From Bacteroidota bacterium (GTDB lineage: Bacteria; Bacteroidota; Bacteroidia; Bacteroidales; VadinHA17): a stretch of 64,000 nucleotides of DNA. Each line of letters opens with the position of its first letter. Positions within the stretch are counted from its first letter, which is position 1. Below the pieces are notes generated by a model. That model ran no database searches and was not told the origin of the DNA. It saw only the letters and a list, made by a program, of their open reading frames with translations. The translations under genes and the position numbers were made by a program. This document shows, one piece after another, positions 17,742 through 26,223 of this stretch. Location: NCBI GenBank assembly GCA_016718875.1, contig JADKBL010000008.1, positions 62,001-126,000 of the forward strand, read 5' to 3'.

Positions 17742-19112
17742 ATGGCAAAGTATAGTCTGGAACCTGTAAAAGTTCCATTGGTAAAAACAAAATACAGGAC
17801 AATAGCAACAAGCCTGCCTGTACCTGAATCGCTTCCGATATTTCAGCAGCTTGCCGAATCAGAACCTGTATCAATGATGGGACAACCACCTGTTATATGG
17901 GACAGTGCTGAGGGATTTATAGTTTCCGACAGATGGGGAAACAAATGGATTGACTGGTCCTCTGGAGTCCTGATTACCAATGCAGGACACGGAAGGAAGG
18001 AGATTGCTGATGCCTTAAAAAAGGTGATCGATCAAAAACTGCTTGCAACCTATGTCTTTGTTCATGAGAAACGTGCTGAACTGACCAGGATGCTGCAGGA
18101 ACTTGCCCCAACACCTTCCGAATACCAGGTATTTCTTCTCAGTACCGGAAGCGAAGCTACTGAGAACTGTATCAAGCTGGCAAAGACTTATGCAATTGAA
18201 AAGCATGGGCCAAACAAAAAATATCTTGTCTCCTTCAGGAATGCATTCCATGGAAGAACACTGGGATCTCAGCTCGCAGGAGGTAATCCCCGGTTAAAAA
18301 CATGGATTGTTGATGAAGGCAGGACCTTTATCCAGGTTCCATTTCCTGACGGGTATAAAAATGAGAATATTTCATTCAATCTCTTTACAAGGACATTAAA
18401 GGAAAAAGGGATTAATCCCCGTGATATTGCAGGTGTAATGACTGAATCATACCAGGGAGTCGGTCCCGATTTCCTACCTGTTGAATATGCACAAAAACTC
18501 GAGGAATTCTGCAGGGAAAACGATATCATCACAATATATGATGAAGTCCAGTCGGGGTTTGGCAGGACAGGAAAAATGTTCTGCTATGAACATTATGGCA
18601 TTAGGCCTGATCTTATCGCCTGCGGAAAAGGTATCTCCTCCTCTCTCCCACTGTCAGCAGTGATCGGGAGAAAAGATATCATGTCGCTTTATTCCCCGGG
18701 ATCAATGACTTCAACACATTCAGGAAGTCCGCTTCCTGTGGTGGCGGCAGTTGAAAACCTGAAGATCATCCATAAAGAGAATCTTGTAGAGAATGCCAGG
18801 AAGATGGGTGAGATAATGTTACCTGAGTTAGAACGGATAAGAAAAAAATATCCTGACGTACTGGGATGTCTTCAGGGAAAAGGGCTGGTTGCCGGTATCC
18901 AGGTAGTTAAGAAAGGTACCAAACAACCCGATCCGGATACTGCAGTGAAGATTAATGAAAAGTGCTTTCACAAAGGGCTCCTTATGTTTGCACCTGTAGG
19001 TGTTGGGGGCGAATGCCTTAAAATTGCACCTCCTCTTGTTATTACCGAGGAAGCTCTGAAGGAAGCAATTGGAGTTTTCGAGGAGGCATGTGACGAAATA
19101 CTTGGGACCTGA
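17742..19112 (+). CDS. Class III PLP-dependent aminotransferase
   Basis: 456 residues, cytoplasmic, fold type I. Visible are the cofactor-phosphate segment STGSEAT (134-140), FRNAFHGRTLGS, D267 of IYDEVQSGFGRTG that contacts the pyridine ring, and the Schiff-base K296 in ACGKGISSSLPLSA. Relatives include 4-aminobutyrate and acetylornithine aminotransferases and amino-sugar aminotransferases. The amino acceptor here is unknown; placement between a nucleoside hydrolase and a Gfo/Idh oxidoreductase suggests a keto-sugar or small keto acid. The gap to the next gene is 19 bases. Confidence 0.87.
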   Translation: MAKYSLEPVKVPLVKTKYRTIATSLPVPESLPIFQQLAESEPVSMMGQPPVIWDSAEGFIVSDRWGNKWIDWSSGVLITNAGHGRKEIADALKKVIDQKLLATYVFVHEKRAELTRMLQELAPTPSEYQVFLLSTGSEATENCIKLAKTYAIEKHGPNKKYLVSFRNAFHGRTLGSQLAGGNPRLKTWIVDEGRTFIQVPFPDGYKNENISFNLFTRTLKEKGINPRDIAGVMTESYQGVGPDFLPVEYAQKLEEFCRENDIITIYDEVQSGFGRTGKMFCYEHYGIRPDLIACGKGISSSLPLSAVIGRKDIMSLYSPGSMTSTHSGSPLPVVAAVENLKIIHKENLVENARKMGEIMLPELERIRKKYPDVLGCLQGKGLVAGIQVVKKGTKQPDPDTAVKINEKCFHKGLLMFAPVGVGGECLKIAPPLVITEEALKEAIGVFEEACDEILGT

Positions 19113-19131
19113 AATATTTTAATTAAGAATC

Positions 19132-20388
19132 ATGGGAAATTTTGATGTTGCAGTTATTGGAGGAGGGATGATAACATATGATCTTATTCTTCCATCACTA
19201 TATCATCTGCAGCGAACCGGAATTGTAGGAAATATTAAAGTATGTGCACTCAATTCGGCTCCACTTAAAGAGCTTAAATCTTCGAAGGAAATCAGGGAGG
19301 CATTCCCCGGGCAGGATTTTATTGCATATCCTCCTGTTACAGAACCTGAAGAGAATAAATTTCCGGAACTTTACAAGGAGGTTATTTCAGGGATGAAGCA
19401 AAGGCAGATCGTTGTGGTGGCTATGCCCGACCAACTGCATTATCCAGTTGTGATGGAGGCTCTTAAGAACAATCAGCATGTTCTTTGTGTGAAACCGCTG
19501 GTACTAAAATATGAGCAGGCAGCCGAAATTGAAAAGATAGCATATGAAAAAGGGCTTTTTGTAGGTGTAGAATATCATAAGAGATTTGACAGAAGGTCCC
19601 TCATGGCAAAAAGAAGCTTTGAACTTGGCCAGTTCGGAAAGTTTGTAATGGGTGAGGCTAAGCTGATTGAACCATATTATTACAGGTCTTCAAATTTCCA
19701 GAACTGGTTTACCTGCGATAAAACAGATCCTTTTGTATATATCGGTTGCCATTATGTTGATCTTGTCTATTTTATTACCGGACTTAAACCGGTAGAAGTA
19801 TCAGTCTCAGGGGTCAAAGGGAAGTTTCCAAATGGCAATAATGCCTATATGTGGGCCCATGGAAGAGTAAGGTTTGAGAATGATGCCCTTCTCTCTGTTA
19901 TTGACGGACTTGGCTATCCCGATCAGGCAGCAGGGAGTAATGATCAGAGTCTGCAGATGTTTTTTGAAGGAGACGGAAAGACAGGTATGATAAAGCATAA
20001 CGACCAGTTCAGAGGTGTTGAACACTCCTATCTTGAAGGCATAGGATGCGGAGGTTCACATTTCAATTATGTAAGTCCTGACTTTTACAAGCTTGTACCA
20101 TGGGAAGGCAAAGGCTATAAGCCGATCGGATATGGTTATGAATCGGTGGCTGCCTCTGTCACAATGGCTTATCATATTGAAAATGAAGTAAATGAAATGC
20201 CTGAAAATGAATCACTTGCAAAAAGAAGAGCTATTATAAAGGAAGTTGATGAAAAAGGTATAATTGCTACACCAGCCAATAGTTATATTAATGAACTGGT
20301 TGTTGAAGCTGCCAGAATATCTATTTTAAGTGACGGACTTCCTGTTTCAATTGAATATGGTTGCAATCCTCATGTTAGTCTCAGATAA
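19132..20388 (+). CDS. Gfo/Idh/MocA-family oxidoreductase
   Basis: 418 residues, no signal peptide, so cytoplasmic. The N-terminal Rossmann domain opens VAVIGGGMITYDLILP; the usual EKP motif is CVKPL here (Val for Glu), followed by VGVEYHKRFDRRS. The C-terminal alpha/beta domain carries the YIGCHYVDLVYFITG segment with a conserved His. The family oxidises, reduces or epimerises sugars with bound or free NAD(P). With the aminotransferase just upstream, an oxidation-transamination pair acting on a sugar is a reasonable but untested idea. Confidence 0.87.
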   Translation: MGNFDVAVIGGGMITYDLILPSLYHLQRTGIVGNIKVCALNSAPLKELKSSKEIREAFPGQDFIAYPPVTEPEENKFPELYKEVISGMKQRQIVVVAMPDQLHYPVVMEALKNNQHVLCVKPLVLKYEQAAEIEKIAYEKGLFVGVEYHKRFDRRSLMAKRSFELGQFGKFVMGEAKLIEPYYYRSSNFQNWFTCDKTDPFVYIGCHYVDLVYFITGLKPVEVSVSGVKGKFPNGNNAYMWAHGRVRFENDALLSVIDGLGYPDQAAGSNDQSLQMFFEGDGKTGMIKHNDQFRGVEHSYLEGIGCGGSHFNYVSPDFYKLVPWEGKGYKPIGYGYESVAASVTMAYHIENEVNEMPENESLAKRRAIIKEVDEKGIIATPANSYINELVVEAARISILSDGLPVSIEYGCNPHVSLR

Positions 20389-20407
20389 TCAATAAAACAT
20401 ATCTCCC

Positions 20408-22000
20408 ATGAAAAAAGCACAAATGATGCTGTTTATTGCAGCAATAATAATGGTTGCAGTATCCTGTAAAAGCAGCTCTGATGAATTCAGGTCAATAAAA
20501 CCAGAGGTACTCCGTGACAAAATAGCAGGAGGCTGGGCAGGAAAGATGATTGGTGTAACATATGGAGCACCAACAGAATTCAGGGCCAAAGGAATAACAT
20601 ACGAAGATTCAATAAAATGGAAACCCTCAGATATCCGTGGCAGCATGTGGCAGGATGATATTTATGTTCAGCTCACCTTTCTGATGACTATGGATAAATA
20701 CGGTATTGATGCACCTTCGAAGAAATACCAGGAGCATTTTGCCAAGGCAGGTTATGGGCTATGGCATGCCAATATGCAGGCCAGAAAGAACTACTACGAC
20801 AGCATTTTTGCTCCACTTTCAGGAACACCAGAATACAATATTCATGCTGATGATATTGATTTTCAGATGAAGCTGATTACATTGGATTTATGTGTCCCGG
20901 CATGCCAAGACTCGGCAGCGCTTATTGCTGACAAGATTGGGAGGATTATGAATTACGGGGAAGGCGTTTATGGAGGGATATTTGTAGCAGCTCTTTATTC
21001 CGAAGCATATTTTGAGAATGACATTCCCAAAATTATAGAAAAGGCCCTTCTTTCAATACCATCTGAAAGCGACTATTACAAGATCATTAAAGATGTTATT
21101 AAACTGCACCAGCACTATCCTACCGACTGGAGGGCAGCATGGAAAGAGCTTGAAAATAAGTGGGGAGATGTAGATATCTGTGGTGCAGGTATCACTTTTA
21201 ATATAGATGCAAAGCTAAATGGAGCATATATTGTTATGGGATTGCTTTATGGGGAAGGAGATCCGATGAAAACACTTGAGGTATCAACCCGCTGCGGACA
21301 GGATTCAGATTGCAATCCGTCAAATGCACTTGCAGTACTTGGTGTAATAAACGGATTCAGCGGCCTTCCAAAATACATGCAGGATGGTGTAAATGCTCTT
21401 GGAGATACTCTCTTTATACATACAACTTATTCATTCAACACAGCAGTTGAGAGTACTGTAAAATATGCTTATGAATTAATAAATAAAGATGGCGGCGCAG
21501 TCTCTGATAATCTTATCAGAGTCAGGTTACAGTCACCTGTTGCCCCTGTTTTTGAGAACTCATTTCCGGATGTTGTATTTGATAAAAGGGTCTCTGTATT
21601 TGAAAATACAGGATGGTCATTCAAAGGAAACTGGAAACCATTCGGGGATAAACAGTCAATGGTTGCTGAAAAAGCTGGTGATGAGCTGCAATTTACATTC
21701 ACTGGTACCGGAGTTTCACTTGTAGGAAACTGGTGGAAGGATGGCGGAAAAGCAGATGTTTATGTTGACGGTAATCTTCACCGCAGCATAGATACTTATT
21801 ATGATTTTGCTAATCAGCAGCATACTGAAACAATATGGCATGTCATGAATCTCCAGCCTGGTGAGCACAAGGTAAAACTTGTAGTAAAAGGGGAAAAGAG
21901 GCCTGAATCGGCAGGAACAAATGTCTATATTACTTCTGCTGTTGTGTTCAGAACTGAAGCAAAAAAGAGTGATTCGTGGAAATTCTCTTTTGAAAAGTAA
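20408..22000 (+). CDS. ADP-ribosylglycohydrolase-family lipoprotein with C-terminal beta-domain
   Basis: 530 residues. Lipobox VAVSC (Cys20). The all-helical DraG-type domain (about 30-370) starts RDKIAGGWAGKMIGVTYGAPTEF and keeps acidic metal positions in WQDDIYVQLTF (D83, D84), HADDIDFQ and RCGQDSDCNPSNALAVLG. A C-terminal beta-sandwich (about 390-520; FTGTGVSLVGNWWKDGGKADVYVDG) resembles carbohydrate-binding or glycosidase accessory modules. The family cleaves N- or O-ribosyl bonds, classically ADP-ribose from Arg, but exported bacteroidal members with a sugar-binding domain may act on nucleosides or glycans. Last gene of the run, ended by the inverted-repeat element. Confidence 0.82.
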   Translation: MKKAQMMLFIAAIIMVAVSCKSSSDEFRSIKPEVLRDKIAGGWAGKMIGVTYGAPTEFRAKGITYEDSIKWKPSDIRGSMWQDDIYVQLTFLMTMDKYGIDAPSKKYQEHFAKAGYGLWHANMQARKNYYDSIFAPLSGTPEYNIHADDIDFQMKLITLDLCVPACQDSAALIADKIGRIMNYGEGVYGGIFVAALYSEAYFENDIPKIIEKALLSIPSESDYYKIIKDVIKLHQHYPTDWRAAWKELENKWGDVDICGAGITFNIDAKLNGAYIVMGLLYGEGDPMKTLEVSTRCGQDSDCNPSNALAVLGVINGFSGLPKYMQDGVNALGDTLFIHTTYSFNTAVESTVKYAYELINKDGGAVSDNLIRVRLQSPVAPVFENSFPDVVFDKRVSVFENTGWSFKGNWKPFGDKQSMVAEKAGDELQFTFTGTGVSLVGNWWKDGGKADVYVDGNLHRSIDTYYDFANQQHTETIWHVMNLQPGEHKVKLVVKGEKRPESAGTNVYITSAVVFRTEAKKSDSWKFSFEK

Positions 22001-22047
22001 TGTTTTATATTACTACAATTTAGTGATAGTTTTATAAACTAAATAAA

Positions 22048-22167
22048 TTAACCACAGAGGTCACAAAGAATAAACACAGAGATCACAAAGAAATAATAAT
22101 CAAAGCTTTATCTTTGTGTCCTCTGTGATCCCGATAGCTATCGGGACTCTGTGTCCTTTGTGGTTAA
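22048..22167. repeat. 120-base inverted-repeat element between convergent genes
   Basis: Imperfect terminal inverted repeats of 21 bases: TTAACCACAGAGGTCACAAAG at 22048 and its near complement ending 22167 (three mismatches), with further CACAGAG/CTCTGTG motifs inside. The right half contains the perfect palindrome CCCGATAGCTATCGGG (22130-22145), also found at 61655. No coding content. It lies exactly between two stops and may also act as a bidirectional terminator. Confidence 0.75.
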
Positions 22168-22174
22168 AAACTTT

Positions 22175-23533
22175 TCAACAAAGATCCTTTTCGAAAGCTT
22201 CTTTATCGAATCTGTATTTGTTCCCAAAAAATTCAACGATCTTAGAAACATCTGTGAATGCATTTCCCAGGCATGTTGAAGCACCGGGTGATGGAGTAAT
22301 ATTGAATATAATATTATCACCATCCAGTTTTGCCTCACCCAATTCGAGCTTACGTGTAGTGTTATTAACAATCTGAGGTCGTGTACCTCCGATCCCTTTG
22401 GCAAATCTGAGTTCAGAAAGCTTAAGGGAAGGTACTATCTTCCTGACCTCCCTGATAAATAATTTTTTTCCAAAATATGGAATATCATAAAGAAAATTCA
22501 TGAAAACATAAGCAAAGAGAACCCTGTCAAAAATAATCTTTGAAAGACTGATAACAGGACTGAGCCCAAGGCCGAATGTCTTCCAGTATTCCCAAAATGA
22601 AGGCCAGTTATGTCTTTCCAGCTGGAATATTGGCATGGCAGTAGGACCAAACCTTGTCACATCAGAACTATGAACTTCCGGATCACCATGTATAGCAGCA
22701 AATGGAAGCTTTGGCTGCTGTATAGTATAAACCTTGCCATTCAGCACCTTTGGCGCTGTATAAAAACTTCCGGCCATTGACAGAATTGAGAGGTTTTTGC
22801 CATAACCAAGTGATTTTGCAATTAAAAGGCTATGTCCACCGGCAGCAATAACAACAGTTGATGCTTTTATTATTCCTTTATTTGTATTAACAGTATAATG
22901 ATCACCTGTTCGGGATATATTCAACAGTTTGGTTCCAAGATTAATGCTCAGAAGTGGATTCTTCTGAAGGGCATTGTTTACAAAAGAGTGACAAAGCTGT
23001 TTGAAATCAACAGTATAGCCATCTTCAGTAACAAGCGCAAGGATCTCCTGATGGGGATCCCTTCCTTCAAGTACTCGTGGTTCGATTTTCCCGATCTCTT
23101 CTTTTTCAATCATTTTCAGCTTGGGAAATAATTCAGAAAAAGGAGGATACCTTTTCCTGAGGCCTTCCACCTGTTCTTTGCCCACAGCTAATACCATTTT
23201 TGGGAATTTGCTGAATAATCTGAGACCCTGATTTGAATCTTTCTCCCTTTCAAGATAGTTCATCACCATATCAGCCATCCTCTTCACATTTCGGGCTTTC
23301 TCAATGGAATAGTTAGTTTCTATGTCACCAAAATGCAGTGTCTGACTGTTATTATAAGATGCTGAATTCACCAGACCAAAATCAGAGTACTTCTCTATTA
23401 AGCATACATTTTTTATATCTGTATATTTACTAAGGGTATAGAGAAGGGCTGTACCAACAACACCTCCTCCGACAATGAGCACCTCAAATTTTTCATTAGT
23501 CTGATCCATTATCTTTTTATTTTTTACGTTCAA
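22175..23533 (-). CDS. mqo: Malate:quinone oxidoreductase (FAD-dependent)
   Basis: 452 residues from the ATG at 23533, which overlaps the citrate synthase stop by 17 bases; the ATG at 23509 (MDQTNEKFEV) is an equally possible start. The FAD-binding start is VLIVGGGVVGTALLYTLSKY; ASYNNSQTLHFGDIETNY, VIAAGGHSLLIAKSLGYG and the C-terminal GASTCLGNAF match the Mqo family. It oxidises malate to oxaloacetate, passing electrons to quinone at the inner membrane. Oxaloacetate is a substrate of the citrate synthase encoded directly upstream. Last gene of the minus-strand TCA/proline operon. Confidence 0.9.
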   Translation of the reverse strand: MNVKNKKIMDQTNEKFEVLIVGGGVVGTALLYTLSKYTDIKNVCLIEKYSDFGLVNSASYNNSQTLHFGDIETNYSIEKARNVKRMADMVMNYLEREKDSNQGLRLFSKFPKMVLAVGKEQVEGLRKRYPPFSELFPKLKMIEKEEIGKIEPRVLEGRDPHQEILALVTEDGYTVDFKQLCHSFVNNALQKNPLLSINLGTKLLNISRTGDHYTVNTNKGIIKASTVVIAAGGHSLLIAKSLGYGKNLSILSMAGSFYTAPKVLNGKVYTIQQPKLPFAAIHGDPEVHSSDVTRFGPTAMPIFQLERHNWPSFWEYWKTFGLGLSPVISLSKIIFDRVLFAYVFMNFLYDIPYFGKKLFIREVRKIVPSLKLSELRFAKGIGGTRPQIVNNTTRKLELGEAKLDGDNIIFNITPSPGASTCLGNAFTDVSKIVEFFGNKYRFDKEAFEKDLC

Positions 23534-24902
23534 TCATTGGAATATACGGCTGTTTGGGGTATACATTCTTAAATGCCGGTCGGATGATCCTCTTGGCGGA
23601 GAATGTAAGCTCCTCGATACGGTGAGTGCACCAGCCGGCTACTCTAGCAACAGCAAAGAGAGGGGTATAGAGTTCTTTCGGCACATCAAGACAGGCATAA
23701 ACAAAACCTGAATAAAAGTCAACATTTATGCAAACGACTTTTGTGAATTTATCGCCTTTAAATACCCTCAGTACTTCAGGAGTAAGCCTTTCAACCAGCT
23801 CATAAAGCTCAAATTCAGGTAGTCTTCCTTTTTCAATTGCAAGCTCCCTTGCCTTTGCTTTAAGAATTGCTGCACGCGGATCGGATATAGTATAAACTGC
23901 ATGTCCGATACCATAGATCTTGCCTGAAAAATCGTTTGCCTTCTTGTTAAGTATTTTGAGAAGATACTCTTCAACCTCTTTCTGACTCTTCCAGTCTTTT
24001 ACATGGGCTTTTATATCTTCCATCATCTCAAGCACCCTGATATTTGCACCTCCATGCAGCGGGCCCTTAAGAGAACCAATAGCTGATGTTATCGAGGAAT
24101 AAATATCTGTTTCCGAGGAACTTGTCACCCTCATTGTAAATGTTGAGTTGTTACCTCCGCCATGTTCTGCATGAAGTACCAGAAGAAGATCAAGCAGGTC
24201 AGCCTCAAGTTTGGTAAAGCCGGTACAATCACCTTTAATCAGATAAAGAAAATTTTCCGCTGTTGTCATATTTATCTGCGGATGACGTATCGACAGTGTC
24301 TTACCCTGGTATAGGTGCCTTAATGCCTGATATGAATATGCAACAATAGTAGGGAATTTAGCCATCAGGTTGAGTGATTGCTTAAACATATTGTCAAGCG
24401 ATATGTCATCAGGCTTTTCATCAAGTGTGTAAAGGCCAAGCACCGATCTGGCAAGAATATTCAGAACATCCTTACCTTTCATCGACAAAATCATATCCTT
24501 TGTGAAATCATCAGGCAATGAGCGAAGTGTTGCCATATACTCCGAAAACTCCTTCAGTTCATCATTGCCTGGCAGGCGTCCTGTGAGAAGAAGGAAAATT
24601 GTTTCATCAAACCCATGCCTGTTTTCCTGCTGAAAACCATGTGTAATATCTTCTATATCTATGCCTCTGTAAAGTAGTCTTCCCGGGATAGCCACAACCT
24701 TACCATCCTCCTTCTTGTAACCTACTACATCGCCGATATTTGTCAGACCAACAAGAACACCTGTTCCATCCTTATTCCTGAGTCCACGTTTGACATCATA
24801 CTGTTCAAACAATTCAGTTTCGATCTGGCAGGATTGTTTTACTTCTGCTTCCAGCTTTGTAAAGAAATCGGCTCTCATTGGCATATTTATTTTTATTTTC
24901 AA
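23517..24902 (-). CDS. gltA: Citrate synthase
   Basis: 461 residues, cytoplasmic. Catalytic regions are visible: LHAEHGGGNNSTFT, GPLHGGANI and GIGHAVYTISDPRA, which carry the His and Asp residues of the family. Sequence around VLVGLTNIGDVVGY and LYRGIDIEDI is typical of the longer Bacteroidota/Clostridia-like type. It condenses oxaloacetate and acetyl-CoA to citrate. It abuts icd (no spacing) and overlaps mqo, so translation is probably coupled. Confidence 0.92.
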   Translation of the reverse strand: MKIKINMPMRADFFTKLEAEVKQSCQIETELFEQYDVKRGLRNKDGTGVLVGLTNIGDVVGYKKEDGKVVAIPGRLLYRGIDIEDITHGFQQENRHGFDETIFLLLTGRLPGNDELKEFSEYMATLRSLPDDFTKDMILSMKGKDVLNILARSVLGLYTLDEKPDDISLDNMFKQSLNLMAKFPTIVAYSYQALRHLYQGKTLSIRHPQINMTTAENFLYLIKGDCTGFTKLEADLLDLLLVLHAEHGGGNNSTFTMRVTSSSETDIYSSITSAIGSLKGPLHGGANIRVLEMMEDIKAHVKDWKSQKEVEEYLLKILNKKANDFSGKIYGIGHAVYTISDPRAAILKAKARELAIEKGRLPEFELYELVERLTPEVLRVFKGDKFTKVVCINVDFYSGFVYACLDVPKELYTPLFAVARVAGWCTHRIEELTFSAKRIIRPAFKNVYPKQPYIPMIERKK

Positions 24903-26168
24903 CTAAATATTTGAAATAATTGCATCTCCGAATTCGGATGTTTTAAGAAGAGTGGCATTTTCGGTAAGCCTGTGAAAATCGTATGTTACCTTCTTGCTCA
25001 GAATTGTTTTTTCAAGTCCGCTGTAAATACAGTCGGCTGCCTCGTCCCATCCCATGTATTCAAACATCAGGGCACCCGAAAGGATAACAGAACCCGGATT
25101 AACCTTATCCTGATCAGCATATTTGGGAGCGGTACCATGTGTAGCTTCAAATATGGCATGACCTGTCTCATAATTGATGTTTGCACCCGGGGCGATACCA
25201 ATACCGCCTACTATTGCAGCAAGTGCATCGGAGATATAGTCACCGTTAAGGTTAAGGGTCGCAATAACTGAATACTCAGCCGGACGGGTAAGTATCTGCT
25301 GAAGAAAAGCATCGGCAATTACATCCTTGATGATTATCTTACCAGACTCCTCAGCTTGCTTCTGAGCTTTATCAGCAGCTTCAATTCCCTGTTTGTCAGC
25401 TATCTGCTTATGCTGATTCCATGTGAAAACCTTATCGCCAAATTCCCTTTCGGCAAGCGCATATCCCCATTTCATAAAGGCACCCTCAGTATATTTCATA
25501 ATATTACCCTTATGTACAATAGTAACTGATGGCAATTTCTTGTTTATTGCAAACTTAATTGCCTGACGGACAAGTCGCTCCGTTCCTTCTACAGAAACTG
25601 GCTTAATCGCTATAGATGTTGTATTCGGAAAACGGATCTTCTTTACTCCCATTTCTTCAATCAGAAATTTCTTAACCTTCTCAGTCTCAGGAAGTCCATG
25701 CATGAATTCAATGCCGGCATAAATATCTTCAGTATTTTCCCTGAAAATGTGCATGTTAACAAGCTCAGGCTTTTTAACAGGACTCGGAACACCTTTGAAG
25801 TACCTAACGGGCCTGTAACAGGTATAGAGATCGAGAAGCTGCCTTAAGGCAACGTTCAATGAACGCATTCCTTCTCCGACCGGGGTTGTAAGCGGACCTT
25901 TAATGCCAACAAGATATTCCCTGAAATCAGCCAGTGTCTGATCAGGAAGCCAGTTTCCTGTAAGTTTGAATGCTTTCTCTCCGGCAAGAACCTCTTTCCA
26001 TTCTACTTTCCGCTTGCCCTTATATGCCTTTTCAACTGCAGCATCAAATACCCTAACAGAGGCTTTCCATATATCAGGACCTGTTCCATCACCTTCAATA
26101 AATGGAATAATTGGATTCTCAGGCACTATAAGGTTGCCATTTTTGATTGTAATCTTCTCCGGTGTCAT
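24903..26168 (-). CDS. icd: Isocitrate dehydrogenase (NADP type)
   Basis: 421 residues. The start IPFIEGDGTGPDIW, the GMRSLNVALRQLLDLYTC substrate loop (its Ser is equivalent to the phosphorylated Ser of the E. coli enzyme), FRENTEDIYAGIE and HGTAPKYADQDKVNPGSVILS are diagnostic of the E. coli-like homodimeric class. It oxidatively decarboxylates isocitrate to 2-oxoglutarate, the carbon skeleton for glutamate and proline. Its stop is directly adjacent to the gltA start; the aconitase gene is 55 bases upstream. Confidence 0.94.
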   Translation of the reverse strand: MTPEKITIKNGNLIVPENPIIPFIEGDGTGPDIWKASVRVFDAAVEKAYKGKRKVEWKEVLAGEKAFKLTGNWLPDQTLADFREYLVGIKGPLTTPVGEGMRSLNVALRQLLDLYTCYRPVRYFKGVPSPVKKPELVNMHIFRENTEDIYAGIEFMHGLPETEKVKKFLIEEMGVKKIRFPNTTSIAIKPVSVEGTERLVRQAIKFAINKKLPSVTIVHKGNIMKYTEGAFMKWGYALAEREFGDKVFTWNQHKQIADKQGIEAADKAQKQAEESGKIIIKDVIADAFLQQILTRPAEYSVIATLNLNGDYISDALAAIVGGIGIAPGANINYETGHAIFEATHGTAPKYADQDKVNPGSVILSGALMFEYMGWDEAADCIYSGLEKTILSKKVTYDFHRLTENATLLKTSEFGDAIISNI

Positions 26169-26223
26169 ATTCTGATTAATTTTTATTTATATCAATTTAT
26201 GATTTCACAAATTATACACTTTT

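Noticed and set aside
22116..22404. Small reading frames on both strands around 22116-22404
   Set aside because: They lie on the inverted-repeat element and antisense or out of frame to the mqo 3' end, with no protein-like composition.
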